Assembly: GCA_030601605.1 (NCBI GenBank)
Contig: JAUVTI010000003.1
Coordinates: 1 to 35,931, forward strand
DNA from: Gemmatimonadales bacterium
GTDB lineage: Bacteria; Gemmatimonadota; Gemmatimonadetes; Gemmatimonadales; GWC2-71-9
Direction: 5' to 3'
Length of the DNA stretch: 35,931 nt
Part shown: one piece after another, positions 1 through 9,332 of the stretch
Layout of the letters: each line of letters starts with the position of its first letter
Position numbering within the stretch: the stretch's first letter is position 1
Translations under genes and position numbers: made by a program
The notes under the pieces: model-generated
What the model was told of the DNA's origin: nothing
Seen by the model: the letters and a program-made list of their open reading frames with translations, nothing else
The model's database searches: none

Positions 1-227
1 GACTGCCGGATGGTCTCGTCGAACAGGATCACCCCGCCGATGAACTCGCCCGCGCCCCTAGTGGTGAAGAGCAGCTCGCGGTAGGCCCGCCGGTTCTCCT
101 CGGTGGACTCCACGTGGATCGACTTGAACCGTTTGGCAATCGTCGGGGAACTCTCGTCGGCCGCCAGAATGCCGCGTCCGGGTGACACGATCTCCCGGGC
201 CGTCTTGGACAATGCATCGATGTTCAT
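1..227 (-). CDS. Fructose-bisphosphate aldolase class I, N-terminal part (cut by window edge)
   Basis: This is the first 75 codons of a class I (Schiff-base) fructose-1,6-bisphosphate aldolase, the glycolytic and gluconeogenic enzyme that interconverts fructose-1,6-bisphosphate with two triose phosphates in the cytoplasm. The translation begins MNIDALSKTAREI and contains GRGILAADESSPTIAKRF followed by ENRRAYRELLF, the N-terminal signature of the eukaryote-like class I family. The catalytic lysine lies beyond the left edge. The start is ATG at 227; a weak AGGTC lies about 9 bases upstream. The gene runs the same way as the gamma-glutamyltransferase gene but is separated by 139 bases, so it may have its own promoter. 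A 7-bp hairpin lies in its leader at 271-291. Family assignment is confident despite truncation. Confidence 0.9.
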   Translation of the reverse strand, partial: MNIDALSKTAREIVSPGRGILAADESSPTIAKRFKSIHVESTEENRRAYRELLFTTRGAGEFIGGVILFDETIRQ

Positions 228-270
228 GGGATTCGGACCTCGCTCACCACAACCCTGGGTTGCATCTGCC

Positions 271-291
271 GGCGGCGTAACACTCGCCGCC
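271..291. other. Small perfect hairpin upstream of the aldolase gene
   Basis: GGCGGCG (271-277), loop TAACACT, CGCCGCC (285-291): a perfect 7-bp G+C stem with a 7-base loop. Neither side is followed by a T-run, so it does not look like an intrinsic terminator. It lies 44 bases before the aldolase ATG and could be a leader structure or the remnant of a terminator for the upstream ggt gene. No function can be assigned from sequence. Confidence 0.4.
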
Positions 292-366
292 CGAACAACA
301 TACGGTACCGCGCTAGGAACTTAGCTGCACCCCGAGGCCGACGCCAGGTCGCCCCGGGGACCACCG

Positions 367-2115
367 CTAGTAGCCTGCCGAACCTCCGCCGGAGCGCGGA
401 TCGTGGATCGCGACCCAGCCGTCCGCGGTCCGCATTATCGCAGCGACCTCACCGCTGAAACCCCCACGCTCCTCCACCACGTGGCCCATTCGCTCCAGGC
501 TCCTCGCCACGTCGCCTCTGAGGCCGCCGTGCTCGTACAGGATCCGGTCGGGCAGCGCCTGGTGGTGGATGCGTGGCGCTCCCACCGCTTCGCGCAGCGT
601 CATGCCGTGGTCCACCACGTTGGATATCACCTGGGTGACGGTAGTGATGATCGTGGGCCCGCCCGGGGAGCCGACCAGCAGCAGGAGTTCTCCGTCGGTG
701 TCCAGCACTATGGACGGGGTCATCGACGAGAGCATCCTCTTGCCGGGCTCGATCGCGTTGGCCTCCCCCTGGACGAGGCCGAACATGTTGGGCTGGCCCG
801 GCGCGCTCGTGAAGTCGTCCATCTCGTCGTTGAGCAGAAATCCCGCGCCGGCCACGGTCACCTTGCTGCCGTAGCCGAAGTTGAGGGTCGTCGTAACGCT
901 GACGGCGTTCCCATCGGCGTCCACCACCGAGTAGTGCGTCGTGTGATTCCCTTCGCCCCTGCCCGGTCGCAGCTCGGGAGTGGCGCTGGCCCTCGTCGGG
1001 TCGATGCTGCTGCGCCGCTCGGCGGCATAGCCCTTGGATAGCAGCATGGCGAGCGGCATCTCCACGTATCCCGGGTCGCCCAGGTAGTGGTTTCGGTCAA
1101 CGAAGCCGCGCCGCATGGCCTCGGTCAGAAGGTGCACGTGCTCGGCGCTTCCGAACGTGGGCAGCTGTTCGAAGCCCTCGAGCATGTTGAGGATCTCGCC
1201 CATGGTGACCCCGCCCGAGCTCACCGGGGCCATTGAGTAGATGGTGTGGCCGCGGTAGTCGATCACGATCGGGTCGCGCCAGATTGCGCGGTAGCTCGCG
1301 AGGTCCTGCTTCGTGATGAGCCCGTCTCCGCGCTCCATCTCCGCCACGATGAGGTCGGCGATGTAGCCCTCGTAGAATACGCGCCTTCCACTGTCGGCGA
1401 TCGCTTGGAGGGTACGGGCCAGGCCAGGCTGGACGAAGAGGTAGCCCTGCGGCGGGGCCTCACCGCTCGGCAGTAGGAACTTGCGGCGGGAGGCCTCGAA
1501 GCGGCTGAACAGCTCCGCCGTGCGCTCGATTCCCCGCGCGCGGGACTCGTCGAGCACGTGGCCTTCGGCCGCCAGTCGGATCGCCGGCTTCATCACCTCG
1601 GAGAGCTCGAGTGCGCCGAAGCGGCGCTGGGCTTCGGTGAGTCCGGCCACGGACCCGGGCACTCCGGCAGCCAGGTGTCCGATCAGGCCCTTGTCCGTGA
1701 GGTTGCCGGCGGAGTCGAGATACATGTCCCGGGTGGCCCGTCCCGGGGCCGTCTCGCGGTAGTCGATGGTGTATACCGAGCCATCGGCGAGGCGGATCAC
1801 CATGAAGCCGCCGCCCCCTATGTTGCCGGCCGAGGGATGCACCACGGCGAGCGCAAAGCCCACCGCGACCGCCGCGTCAACGGCGTTGCCACCGCGGTGG
1901 AGAATCTGCGCTCCCACCTCGCTCGCCATCGGATGCACCGAGGCGACTGCTGCGTGGGCCGTCGCCACGGGCTCCGTCTCGGCGATGAGGGGCCAGTCGG
2001 CGGGGATGTAGGGGGAGGGGAGCGCCACGTCGGGCGCCGGCTCGCAGGCGGCCAGGATGATGAGAGAGAGCACCGCCCAACCGCCCCACCTCGATCCAAC
2101 ACCGGATCTCGTCAT
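367..2115 (-). CDS. ggt: Gamma-glutamyltransferase, lipoprotein form
   Basis: An N-terminal-nucleophile hydrolase that cleaves or transfers the gamma-glutamyl group of glutathione and similar peptides. It is made as a proenzyme that cuts itself before a threonine. The chosen ATG at 2115 gives 582 residues, with a hydrophobic segment ending in the lipobox LAAC (Cys24), so an envelope lipoprotein is likely; a GAGG element sits just upstream. Longer in-frame starts up to 2235 would bury this signal peptide. The conserved GGNAVDAAVA and GNIGGGGFM blocks are present. The self-processing site is HTTHYSVVD, with the nucleophile near Thr392, and the small subunit carries MLSSMTPSIV and GSPGGPTI. The length is normal for the family. 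The gene is divergent from murQ with 73 bases between starts. A link to cell-wall peptide turnover is only suggested by this neighbourhood. Confidence 0.93.
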   Translation of the reverse strand: MTRSGVGSRWGGWAVLSLIILAACEPAPDVALPSPYIPADWPLIAETEPVATAHAAVASVHPMASEVGAQILHRGGNAVDAAVAVGFALAVVHPSAGNIGGGGFMVIRLADGSVYTIDYRETAPGRATRDMYLDSAGNLTDKGLIGHLAAGVPGSVAGLTEAQRRFGALELSEVMKPAIRLAAEGHVLDESRARGIERTAELFSRFEASRRKFLLPSGEAPPQGYLFVQPGLARTLQAIADSGRRVFYEGYIADLIVAEMERGDGLITKQDLASYRAIWRDPIVIDYRGHTIYSMAPVSSGGVTMGEILNMLEGFEQLPTFGSAEHVHLLTEAMRRGFVDRNHYLGDPGYVEMPLAMLLSKGYAAERRSSIDPTRASATPELRPGRGEGNHTTHYSVVDADGNAVSVTTTLNFGYGSKVTVAGAGFLLNDEMDDFTSAPGQPNMFGLVQGEANAIEPGKRMLSSMTPSIVLDTDGELLLLVGSPGGPTIITTVTQVISNVVDHGMTLREAVGAPRIHHQALPDRILYEHGGLRGDVARSLERMGHVVEERGGFSGEVAAIMRTADGWVAIHDPRSGGGSAGY

Positions 2116-2188
2116 CGACTCCTCGTTGACCGAAGCCCGAACTGCGTGGAGATTGACTGCACAATCTACCACCTGGACACTCATCGTG

Positions 2189-3115
2189 ATGTCTACTCCG
2201 GGATTCCTCGACCCGCGCCTCACCGAGCGCCGCAATCCGCGCAGCGAGCGGGTGGACGTCGCGTCGTCTCTCGAGATCGTCGACCTGATGAACGCCGAGG
2301 ACCGCTCGGTGCCCGATGCCGTTCACCGGGCGCGTGAGGAGCTGGCGCGCGCAATCGACCTGGTCGTGGAAGCCTTCGGAGCCGGCGGGCGCCTGGTGTA
2401 CGTGGGCGCCGGGACGAGTGGGCGACTCGGCGTGCTGGATGCCACCGAGTGCCCGCCCACCTTCGGCACGCCGCCGGAGATGGTGGTCGGGGTGATCGCC
2501 GGCGGCCGCGCGGCGCTCGACAAGAGCCAGGAGGGGGCCGAGGACGACGAAGCGGCCGGCGCCGAGGCGATGAACGAGCTCACCGTGTCGGAGCGCGACG
2601 TGGTGATGGGCATCGCCGCCAGTGGCACCACACCGTTCGTCAGCGCGGCTCTCTCTCGCGCGCGCGAGCTGGGGGCCCGGACCGCGTTCCTGACCTGCAG
2701 CAACCCGCCCGAGGAGATCGCCGCCATGGTGGACGTGATGCTGGCGATACCGGTGGGACCGGAGGTGGTGACGGGCTCTACCCGCCTCAAGGCGGGAACG
2801 GCCACCAAGCTCGCGCTCAACACGATCACGACGGGTGCCATGCTCCGCAGCGGAAAGGCGTACGGCAACCTGATGGTGGATCTGGTGGCGCTGTCCGAAA
2901 AGCTGCGCGACCGGGGCGAGCGGATCGTGATGGAAGCGTGCAGCGTGGATCGCGCCGGGGCGCGGCGCGCCATTGAGGACGCCGCTGGCAGCGTCAAGCT
3001 GGCGATCGTGATGGTGCGGCGGGACGTGGATGCCGCTACCGGGAGGGAGCTGCTGGAGGAAGCGGGCGGCTTCGTGCGCCGCGCGGCTGGTGATCCCCCC
3101 GCGGTGACCGAGTGA
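2189..3115 (+). CDS. murQ: N-acetylmuramic acid 6-phosphate etherase MurQ
   Basis: Cytoplasmic lyase that removes the D-lactyl ether from MurNAc 6-phosphate to give GlcNAc 6-phosphate, a key step in muropeptide recycling. The 308-residue product has the SIS-domain core with VYVGAGTSGRLGVLDATEC at about residues 70-88; Glu87 in DATECPPTF is the expected catalytic acid, and KSQEGAEDD supplies the second conserved acid. ASGTTPFV and GSTRLKAGTATK are also family hallmarks. The start at ATG 2189 gives MSTPGFLDPRLTERRNPRS, whose LTERRNPRS matches the usual N-terminus; an in-frame extension back to 2057 overlaps ggt and is unlikely. Its stop overlaps the anmK start by 4 bases (GTGA), so the two are translationally coupled and feed the same pathway. 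Confidence 0.96.
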   Translation: MSTPGFLDPRLTERRNPRSERVDVASSLEIVDLMNAEDRSVPDAVHRAREELARAIDLVVEAFGAGGRLVYVGAGTSGRLGVLDATECPPTFGTPPEMVVGVIAGGRAALDKSQEGAEDDEAAGAEAMNELTVSERDVVMGIAASGTTPFVSAALSRARELGARTAFLTCSNPPEEIAAMVDVMLAIPVGPEVVTGSTRLKAGTATKLALNTITTGAMLRSGKAYGNLMVDLVALSEKLRDRGERIVMEACSVDRAGARRAIEDAAGSVKLAIVMVRRDVDAATGRELLEEAGGFVRRAAGDPPAVTE

Positions 3116-4233
3116 GCCCACTGGCCGTCGGGCTCATGTCTGGCACGTCGCTCGACGGCGTGGATGCGGCGTTGGTCGAGATCGGGGGCCCCGACTCGGT
3201 GTCGCTGCGCGCGTTCCGCAGCACCCCCTACAGTGACGAGCAGCGCTCGGCGATTCGGGCGGCGCTCGCGGGCGGGACCGCGCGCGAGCTGGCCCTGCTG
3301 CACGCTGATCTGGGCGCGTGGTTCGCCGCCGCCGCCCTGGAGGTGCTGGAGCTGGCCGGCGTCGCCGCGGGTGAGCTGTCGTTCGTTGCATCCCACGGGC
3401 AGACGGTGTGGCACGAGCCCGGGCGGGCCACGATGCAGCTGGGAGATCCCGCGACCATCGCCGAGCGCACGGGCGTGCGCGTGGTGAGCGACTTCCGCAG
3501 CCGCGACGTGGCGGCGGGCGGGCAGGGAGCTCCGCTCGTGCCGCTGGCCGACGCGATGCTGTTCGGGGCGCCGCGGCGAGGGCGAGCGCTGCTCAACCTG
3601 GGCGGCATGGCGAACGTGACGTGGGTGCCGCGGCGGGGAGATACCGACGGCGTGATCGCGTTCGACACCGGTCCGGGAGTGGCGGTGTTGGACGCGGTGA
3701 CGAGACTCGTGGACCCCGCCGCAGCGTTCGACCAGGGTGGGGAGCGGGCGGCGCGGGGAGCGGCGGATGATGGGCTCATCGAGGAGCTCCTGGCCGACCC
3801 GTACTTCGCGGCGCCGCCGCCCAAGAGCACGGGGCGGGAGGCGTTCGGCGACGCCTACGCCGCCGACCTGGTGAGCCGCATGCGTCAGCGCCGCGCCGGC
3901 GCTCTCGGCGACGACTGCGTGGCAACAGCGCTCGAGCTCACGGTGCGCTCGGTGGCGGCGGGCATCGAGCGCTGGTTGCCCGCGGATGGCGAGCGCGACC
4001 TGCTCGTGTCGGGAGGCGGCGCCCGTAATGCGACGCTCGTGGCCAGCCTCCAGGCGGCTCTCGAGGCGTGGTCCGTGCGGTTGTTCGAGGAAGAGTTCTT
4101 CGACGGCGACGCGAAGGAGGCTGTCGCGTTTGCCTACCTGGGTTGGAGGGCGACCCAGGGGCTGACGTCGAACGTCCCTTCCGCCACCGGCGCCCGGGGC
4201 CCGAGAGTGCTGGGGTCGATCACTCCGGCCTGA
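3112..4233 (+). CDS. anmK: Anhydro-N-acetylmuramic acid kinase AnmK
   Basis: Converts 1,6-anhydro-MurNAc plus ATP to MurNAc 6-phosphate, which is exactly the substrate of MurQ encoded just upstream. The 373-residue protein, close to the usual 370, opens with GLMSGTSLDGVD, the ATP-binding loop of the family. It also has SHGQTVWHEP, the GDPATIAERTG block, LNLGGMANVT, FDTGPG and LVSGGGARN. The start is GTG at 3112, inside the murQ stop (GTGA). The 3' end overlaps the end of the oppositely oriented protease gene by 14 bases, so no terminator fits between them. Together with MurQ it implies recycling of anhydro-muropeptides produced by lytic transglycosylases; no nagZ or ampD gene is visible in the window. 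Confidence 0.96.
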   Translation: MSPLAVGLMSGTSLDGVDAALVEIGGPDSVSLRAFRSTPYSDEQRSAIRAALAGGTARELALLHADLGAWFAAAALEVLELAGVAAGELSFVASHGQTVWHEPGRATMQLGDPATIAERTGVRVVSDFRSRDVAAGGQGAPLVPLADAMLFGAPRRGRALLNLGGMANVTWVPRRGDTDGVIAFDTGPGVAVLDAVTRLVDPAAAFDQGGERAARGAADDGLIEELLADPYFAAPPPKSTGREAFGDAYAADLVSRMRQRRAGALGDDCVATALELTVRSVAAGIERWLPADGERDLLVSGGGARNATLVASLQAALEAWSVRLFEEEFFDGDAKEAVAFAYLGWRATQGLTSNVPSATGARGPRVLGSITPA

Positions 4234-5629
4234 TTCCGATCGACTCCATCAACTCGAGCGCGGCACCGGCCGGGGTGGCATAGACGATCCGTCCTCCAGT
4301 TCCCTCCTGTCCGCCATACAGGATGCCCACCACCTCGCCGTTGCGGTCGAAGATCGGGCTGCCGCTCGCGCCCTGGGCGCCGTAGCCGTCCACCTGGATC
4401 ACGTCGTCCAGCACCTTGCTGACCGATCCGGCCCAGAAGCTCGTGCGGGCGTACTCCCCCGACATCGGGAGGTCGGTGCTGAGCGGGAACCCTATGAGCG
4501 CGATTGGATCTCCCTGTCTGAGCGTGTCGGAGCGGCTGTTCAGGCTCACCGTCGGAGTGCCGCCCCTGATGTCCAACTTGATGAGGGCCAGGTCGGCTGA
4601 GGCCGACACCCCGAGCAGAGTCGCGCGCCAGTTCTGCCGCGAGTCGGCGAACCGGACCGCCATTCTCGTCGGGCGGCGGTCGCCCCCCGCGCCGACCACC
4701 ACGTGCCGGTTCGTGAGCATCGTACCGTCGCTGCGCACGGCGAACGCCGTGGCGGTGAACACCTCGTCCGGCCCGAACTCCACCCAGATGATCGCCACCG
4801 CCCGCTGGTTGCGGTCGACGATGGCTCGGTAGTCTACCAGCGCGGCGGCCTGCTGGTACTGGAGTGCCTGGTTGGCATTGCCCAGCCGCTGCGTCAGCGC
4901 ATCGACTTCCTCGGCGCTGCCGGCGTGCTGGGCGGCGGCGAGCTGCCGCTGCAGGTCCTCCACGTCGCGGCGCGAGGTGCCCAGCGCGGCGGCCAGGCCC
5001 TCGACCCGACCCTCCAGCATCTCCATCGCGCGCTCGGATGCCTGCAGGATGGAGTCGGTGCGCGCCTGGAGCTCGGCGACTTCCCGCTCGCGCTCCCTGG
5101 CCTGCCTGCTGCCCTGGTAGAAGAACACGGCGGCGACCACGATCACGGACACGAAGAGGCCCACCGTCACGGTGCGCAGCGTCTTCGTCTGCCGCCCCAC
5201 TTCGATGCGAATCCGCTCGGTGGTGCTCATACGCCGGCGCCCGCTGTCCTTGTTGGCCGGCGCGGGCGTTGCCGGGGCCGCACCCGCAGCGCGGGCCACG
5301 ACTCCGTCGGGGGTGCCGGGCGGCGGCGGCCGGAACTCGACTATGGTGCCCTCGTCGCCGCGCCGGATCTGATCGGTGTCGCTGAGGTTCGTGTCGCGCG
5401 TGATGCGATGGCCGTTCACCAGGGTGCCGTTGCGGCTGCCGAGGTCGCGCACGTACCACCGGTCCCGCTGGGCCACTATGGCTGCGTGCCGCGTGGACAC
5501 ATCGAGGTCGCGCTCGGGGTCGAAGCGGAGGTCGGAGGCCGGGTGGCGTCCGATGCCGATGTACGCTTTGGAGAAGACTTCGGTGTACCCGGCCCGGGTG
5601 CCCGTGAGGATCTTGAGCTGAGCCTTCAC
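4220..5629 (-). CDS. FHA domain - transmembrane - trypsin-like (Do/HtrA-type) serine protease
   Basis: A 469-residue membrane protein joining a phosphothreonine-reading domain to a protease. Residues 1-100 form an FHA domain (IGIGRHPASDL, STRHA, VRDLGSRNGTLVNG). A proline/alanine linker follows, then a single transmembrane helix at about 153-171, a long charged coiled coil (about 173-260), and a chymotrypsin-fold protease with HTR-like triad His309 (TNRHV), Asp346 (ADLALIKL) and Ser422 (GASGSP). No PDZ domain is seen. Predicted topology is FHA in the cytoplasm and protease outside. It is the last gene of the kinase/phosphatase operon, 8 bases after the PP2C gene, with a GTG start at 5629 and no clear Shine-Dalgarno, so it is probably coupled. 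Inference: the neighbouring kinase controls it through the FHA domain. Proteolytic activity is likely but unproven. Confidence 0.88.
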   Translation of the reverse strand: MKAQLKILTGTRAGYTEVFSKAYIGIGRHPASDLRFDPERDLDVSTRHAAIVAQRDRWYVRDLGSRNGTLVNGHRITRDTNLSDTDQIRRGDEGTIVEFRPPPPGTPDGVVARAAGAAPATPAPANKDSGRRRMSTTERIRIEVGRQTKTLRTVTVGLFVSVIVVAAVFFYQGSRQAREREREVAELQARTDSILQASERAMEMLEGRVEGLAAALGTSRRDVEDLQRQLAAAQHAGSAEEVDALTQRLGNANQALQYQQAAALVDYRAIVDRNQRAVAIIWVEFGPDEVFTATAFAVRSDGTMLTNRHVVVGAGGDRRPTRMAVRFADSRQNWRATLLGVSASADLALIKLDIRGGTPTVSLNSRSDTLRQGDPIALIGFPLSTDLPMSGEYARTSFWAGSVSKVLDDVIQVDGYGAQGASGSPIFDRNGEVVGILYGGQEGTGGRIVYATPAGAALELMESIGIRPE

Positions 5630-5637
5630 GGCGGGAG

Positions 5638-6636
5638 TTAGATGCCGCCTACGGCGATGAACAGCGCCAACGCGATGATCACGGCCGCGGCCGCACCGGC
5701 GATGACCATGCGCGACTTGTTCTCCGGCACCGGCGGGTTGCTTCCCTTGTAGACCGGCACCGGCTCGGTGGTCGACTCGGGATCCAGCAACGGGTAGACC
5801 TGGTGGCCCACCGAATCGTCACCCCCCGGGCTGGCGAGGCCCTCCCCGCTGAAGCGTGCGATCACGACCGTGATGTTGTCGGGGCCGCCCCGCTCGTTCG
5901 CCAGGTCGATCAACTCGGTGCAGATATCGGCGAGGTTCTTGTCGCTGTCCGCTACCCGCTCGGCGATCTCCTCGCGCGAGACCTGCCCGGAGAGTCCGTC
6001 CGAGCACAGCACGAGGGCATCGCCGCGCCGCACCTGCTGGGTGGTGAGGTCCACTCGCACCTTCGGGTCTGGTCCGAGCGCCTGCAGTATGATGTTGCGG
6101 CGATCGCTCTTCTCCGCCTCCTCCTCGGAAATCTCGCCGGCGTCGACGAGGCGCTGCATCAGCGACTGGTCCTTGGTGAGCTGGATGCCCTCGCCGTCGC
6201 GCACCAGATAGGCCCGCGAGTCGCCGACCTGTGTCAGATAGAGCTGATCGGCCAGCACGCCCACCGCAGTCGTGGTGGTGCCCATCCCCCTCATCTCGGG
6301 GTGGTCCTTGGCGTAGCTCTGAATCCGGGAGTTGGCCTCTTCAACCGCCTCCTTGAGACGGTAGGCGAACTGCTGGGGGGTGTTCTCGCTGTCGTTGGCC
6401 CAGGACTTCGCCAGGTGCTCGTAGATCGTCTCGGATCCCAGCTTGCTCGCCACTTCTCCCGCTGCGGCGCCGCCCATCCCATCGGCGACGATGATCAACG
6501 AGCCCTTGGGCCCCACCTCGTGCTCGCGCACGTCGGGCTGAAGCGATACGTCCCTTGTCGTGAGGTTGGCGACCAGGAACGTGTCCTCGTTGTGCTCGCG
6601 CGTCTGCCCGACGTCCGTCTTGCCGAACACGCTCAT
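5638..6636 (-). CDS. PP2C-family protein Ser/Thr phosphatase, membrane-anchored
   Basis: Metal-dependent phosphatase that would reverse the action of the kinase encoded upstream. From ATG 6636 it has 332 residues. The metal- and phosphate-binding motifs are all present: TDVGQTREHNED (Asp18), ADGMGG (Asp52), GDSRAYLVRDG, CSDGL (Asp213) and GGPDNIT (Asp253). A C-terminal hydrophobic segment at about 310-328 should anchor it with the catalytic domain in the cytoplasm. Start choice is uncertain: GTG at 6672 overlaps the kinase stop as GTGA and would add 12 residues, and TTG at 6681 is also open. I prefer ATG because the family normally begins a few residues before TDVG and an AAAGGA lies upstream. 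Operon position between kinase and FHA-protease supports a partner role. Confidence 0.93.
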   Translation of the reverse strand: MSVFGKTDVGQTREHNEDTFLVANLTTRDVSLQPDVREHEVGPKGSLIIVADGMGGAAAGEVASKLGSETIYEHLAKSWANDSENTPQQFAYRLKEAVEEANSRIQSYAKDHPEMRGMGTTTTAVGVLADQLYLTQVGDSRAYLVRDGEGIQLTKDQSLMQRLVDAGEISEEEAEKSDRRNIILQALGPDPKVRVDLTTQQVRRGDALVLCSDGLSGQVSREEIAERVADSDKNLADICTELIDLANERGGPDNITVVIARFSGEGLASPGGDDSVGHQVYPLLDPESTTEPVPVYKGSNPPVPENKSRMVIAGAAAAVIIALALFIAVGGI

Positions 6637-6668
6637 CCGGATGCCGGATCCTTTGGAGCCGAAGAATC

Positions 6669-8299
<1,631 letters not shown>

Positions 8300-8303
<4 letters not shown>

Positions 8304-9211
8304 GCAGGCTCCACGCGCAGCATCTTGTCGCCCACCAGGAAGCGGCCACCGGGATCAAGAGTGACCTCCCCTCGGACGGCGAGCGCTACGCCGTTGCGGC
8401 TGCCTAGGTCCACGGCCACGAAGTCCGCGTCCTCGGAGCGAATCTCCGCATGCAGACCGCTCATCGAGGGGTCGTACGGGAACGTGTAATCTCCCTGATC
8501 GCGCCCCAGCCTGATGTTGCGCCCGGGAGACAGGTGAATGATGTCCCGCGCCGAGCCGTCGGCCCTGAGCTGCGTGAGACACGCTATGTCGGCGCTCGGG
8601 ACGAGGCTGCCCATGCGGCGCGTGGCGTCGCGCTCCGGCGGATGCGGTCCGGGGTAGCCCAGGCGGCGGTACTCCAGCACCTGCGACCCCACCAGCAACC
8701 GGTCGCCGTCTATCAGCAGGTGCGGCTCGGTTATGAAGTGCCAGGTTCCGTTGCGGCTGCCCAGGTCGCGCAGATAGAGGTCTTCACCCCTGGGCGTCAG
8801 CTGTACGTGCAGCGGCGACATGAACACGTCGTCGGGGAACTCGAGCTCAGCTCCCTGGCGGCCGATCGTGGTGTCCCCGATCGGCACCGGGTAGCGCGAG
8901 ACCTCGGCTCCCGACTCGTCGAGCAGCACGACCACGAACGCCGAGGGCGGACCCGAGGTCGACACCCTGGGGGCCGAGGCCCGCGCCCCGAGGTCATGGC
9001 CGCACGTGGCGCAGTACTTGGTGCGCTCTCCGGCGGAGGTGCCGCAGCGGGGGCACGCCGGGCCGGCCCCGGGGGCCAGCACCCGCTTGCCGCATGAGGG
9101 GCAGAAGGGGAGTCCCTGTGTGACACCTGCGCCGCAGGCCGGGCAGGAGATCTCGGCCGAGCGCCGCGGTGCGGTGGCGTCGATGGGGGGCTTGTCAGCA
9201 GGTCCCGTCAC
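8300..9211 (-). CDS. Zinc-ribbon protein with two FHA domains
   Basis: First gene of the signalling operon; 303 residues, no transmembrane segment, so cytoplasmic. Residues 23-71 hold two tandem zinc ribbons (CPAC...CPSC and CPRC...CATC). Then come two FHA domains: about 92-185 (TIGRQG, SPLHVQ, LRDLGSRNGT) and about 213-303 (RLGRDQG, SGLHAEI, VDLGSRNGV). Both keep the Arg, Ser/His and Asn positions that bind phosphothreonine, so both may be active. The start is GTG at 9211 with CGGAG about 9 bases upstream, and the gene lies about 38 bases after the predicted transcription start of the promoter at 9256-9284. It ends in an ATGA overlap with the kinase gene. Likely role: adaptor that docks on the autophosphorylated kinase or its targets. 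Specific partners are inference. Confidence 0.9.
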
Positions 9212-9255
9212 GGGTCGTGCTCCGGGTCGAGCGCGCTAATGCACGGTGGGGAGCC

Positions 9256-9284
9256 AATGTACACCACGAAAAAAGGGGGGTCAA
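9256..9284 (-). promoter_or_regulatory. Sigma70-type promoter for the FHA/kinase/phosphatase/protease operon
   Basis: Read on the minus strand: -35 TTGACC (9284-9279, 5 of 6 to consensus), a 17-base spacer, and -10 TACATT (9261-9256, 4 of 6). Transcription would begin near 9249 and give a leader of about 38 bases before the GTG at 9211. It lies back to back with the amidase promoter, 10 bases away, in the only A+T-richer stretch of the area. The spacer includes runs of six C and six T. Confidence 0.65.
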
Positions 9285-9294
9285 CCAAAGAAAA

Positions 9295-9324
9295 TTGACG
9301 TACTTCGTTGATTCTGTGTAGGTT
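9295..9324 (+). promoter_or_regulatory. Promoter of the amidase gene, probably leaderless
   Basis: -35 TTGACG (9295-9300, 5 of 6), spacer of 18, and -10 TAGGTT (9319-9324; weak to TATAAT but fits TANNNT). Only 8 bases separate the -10 box from the ATG at 9333, and those bases (CCGCCACC) contain no Shine-Dalgarno. Transcription would therefore start at or within a base or two of the start codon. Confidence 0.5.
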
Positions 9325-9332
9325 CCGCCACC

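Noticed and set aside
1877..3121. A 414-codon minus-strand open frame across murQ
   Set aside because: It overlaps murQ and the 5' end of ggt, and its sequence is low-complexity His/Arg-rich. MurQ motifs are convincing on the other strand.
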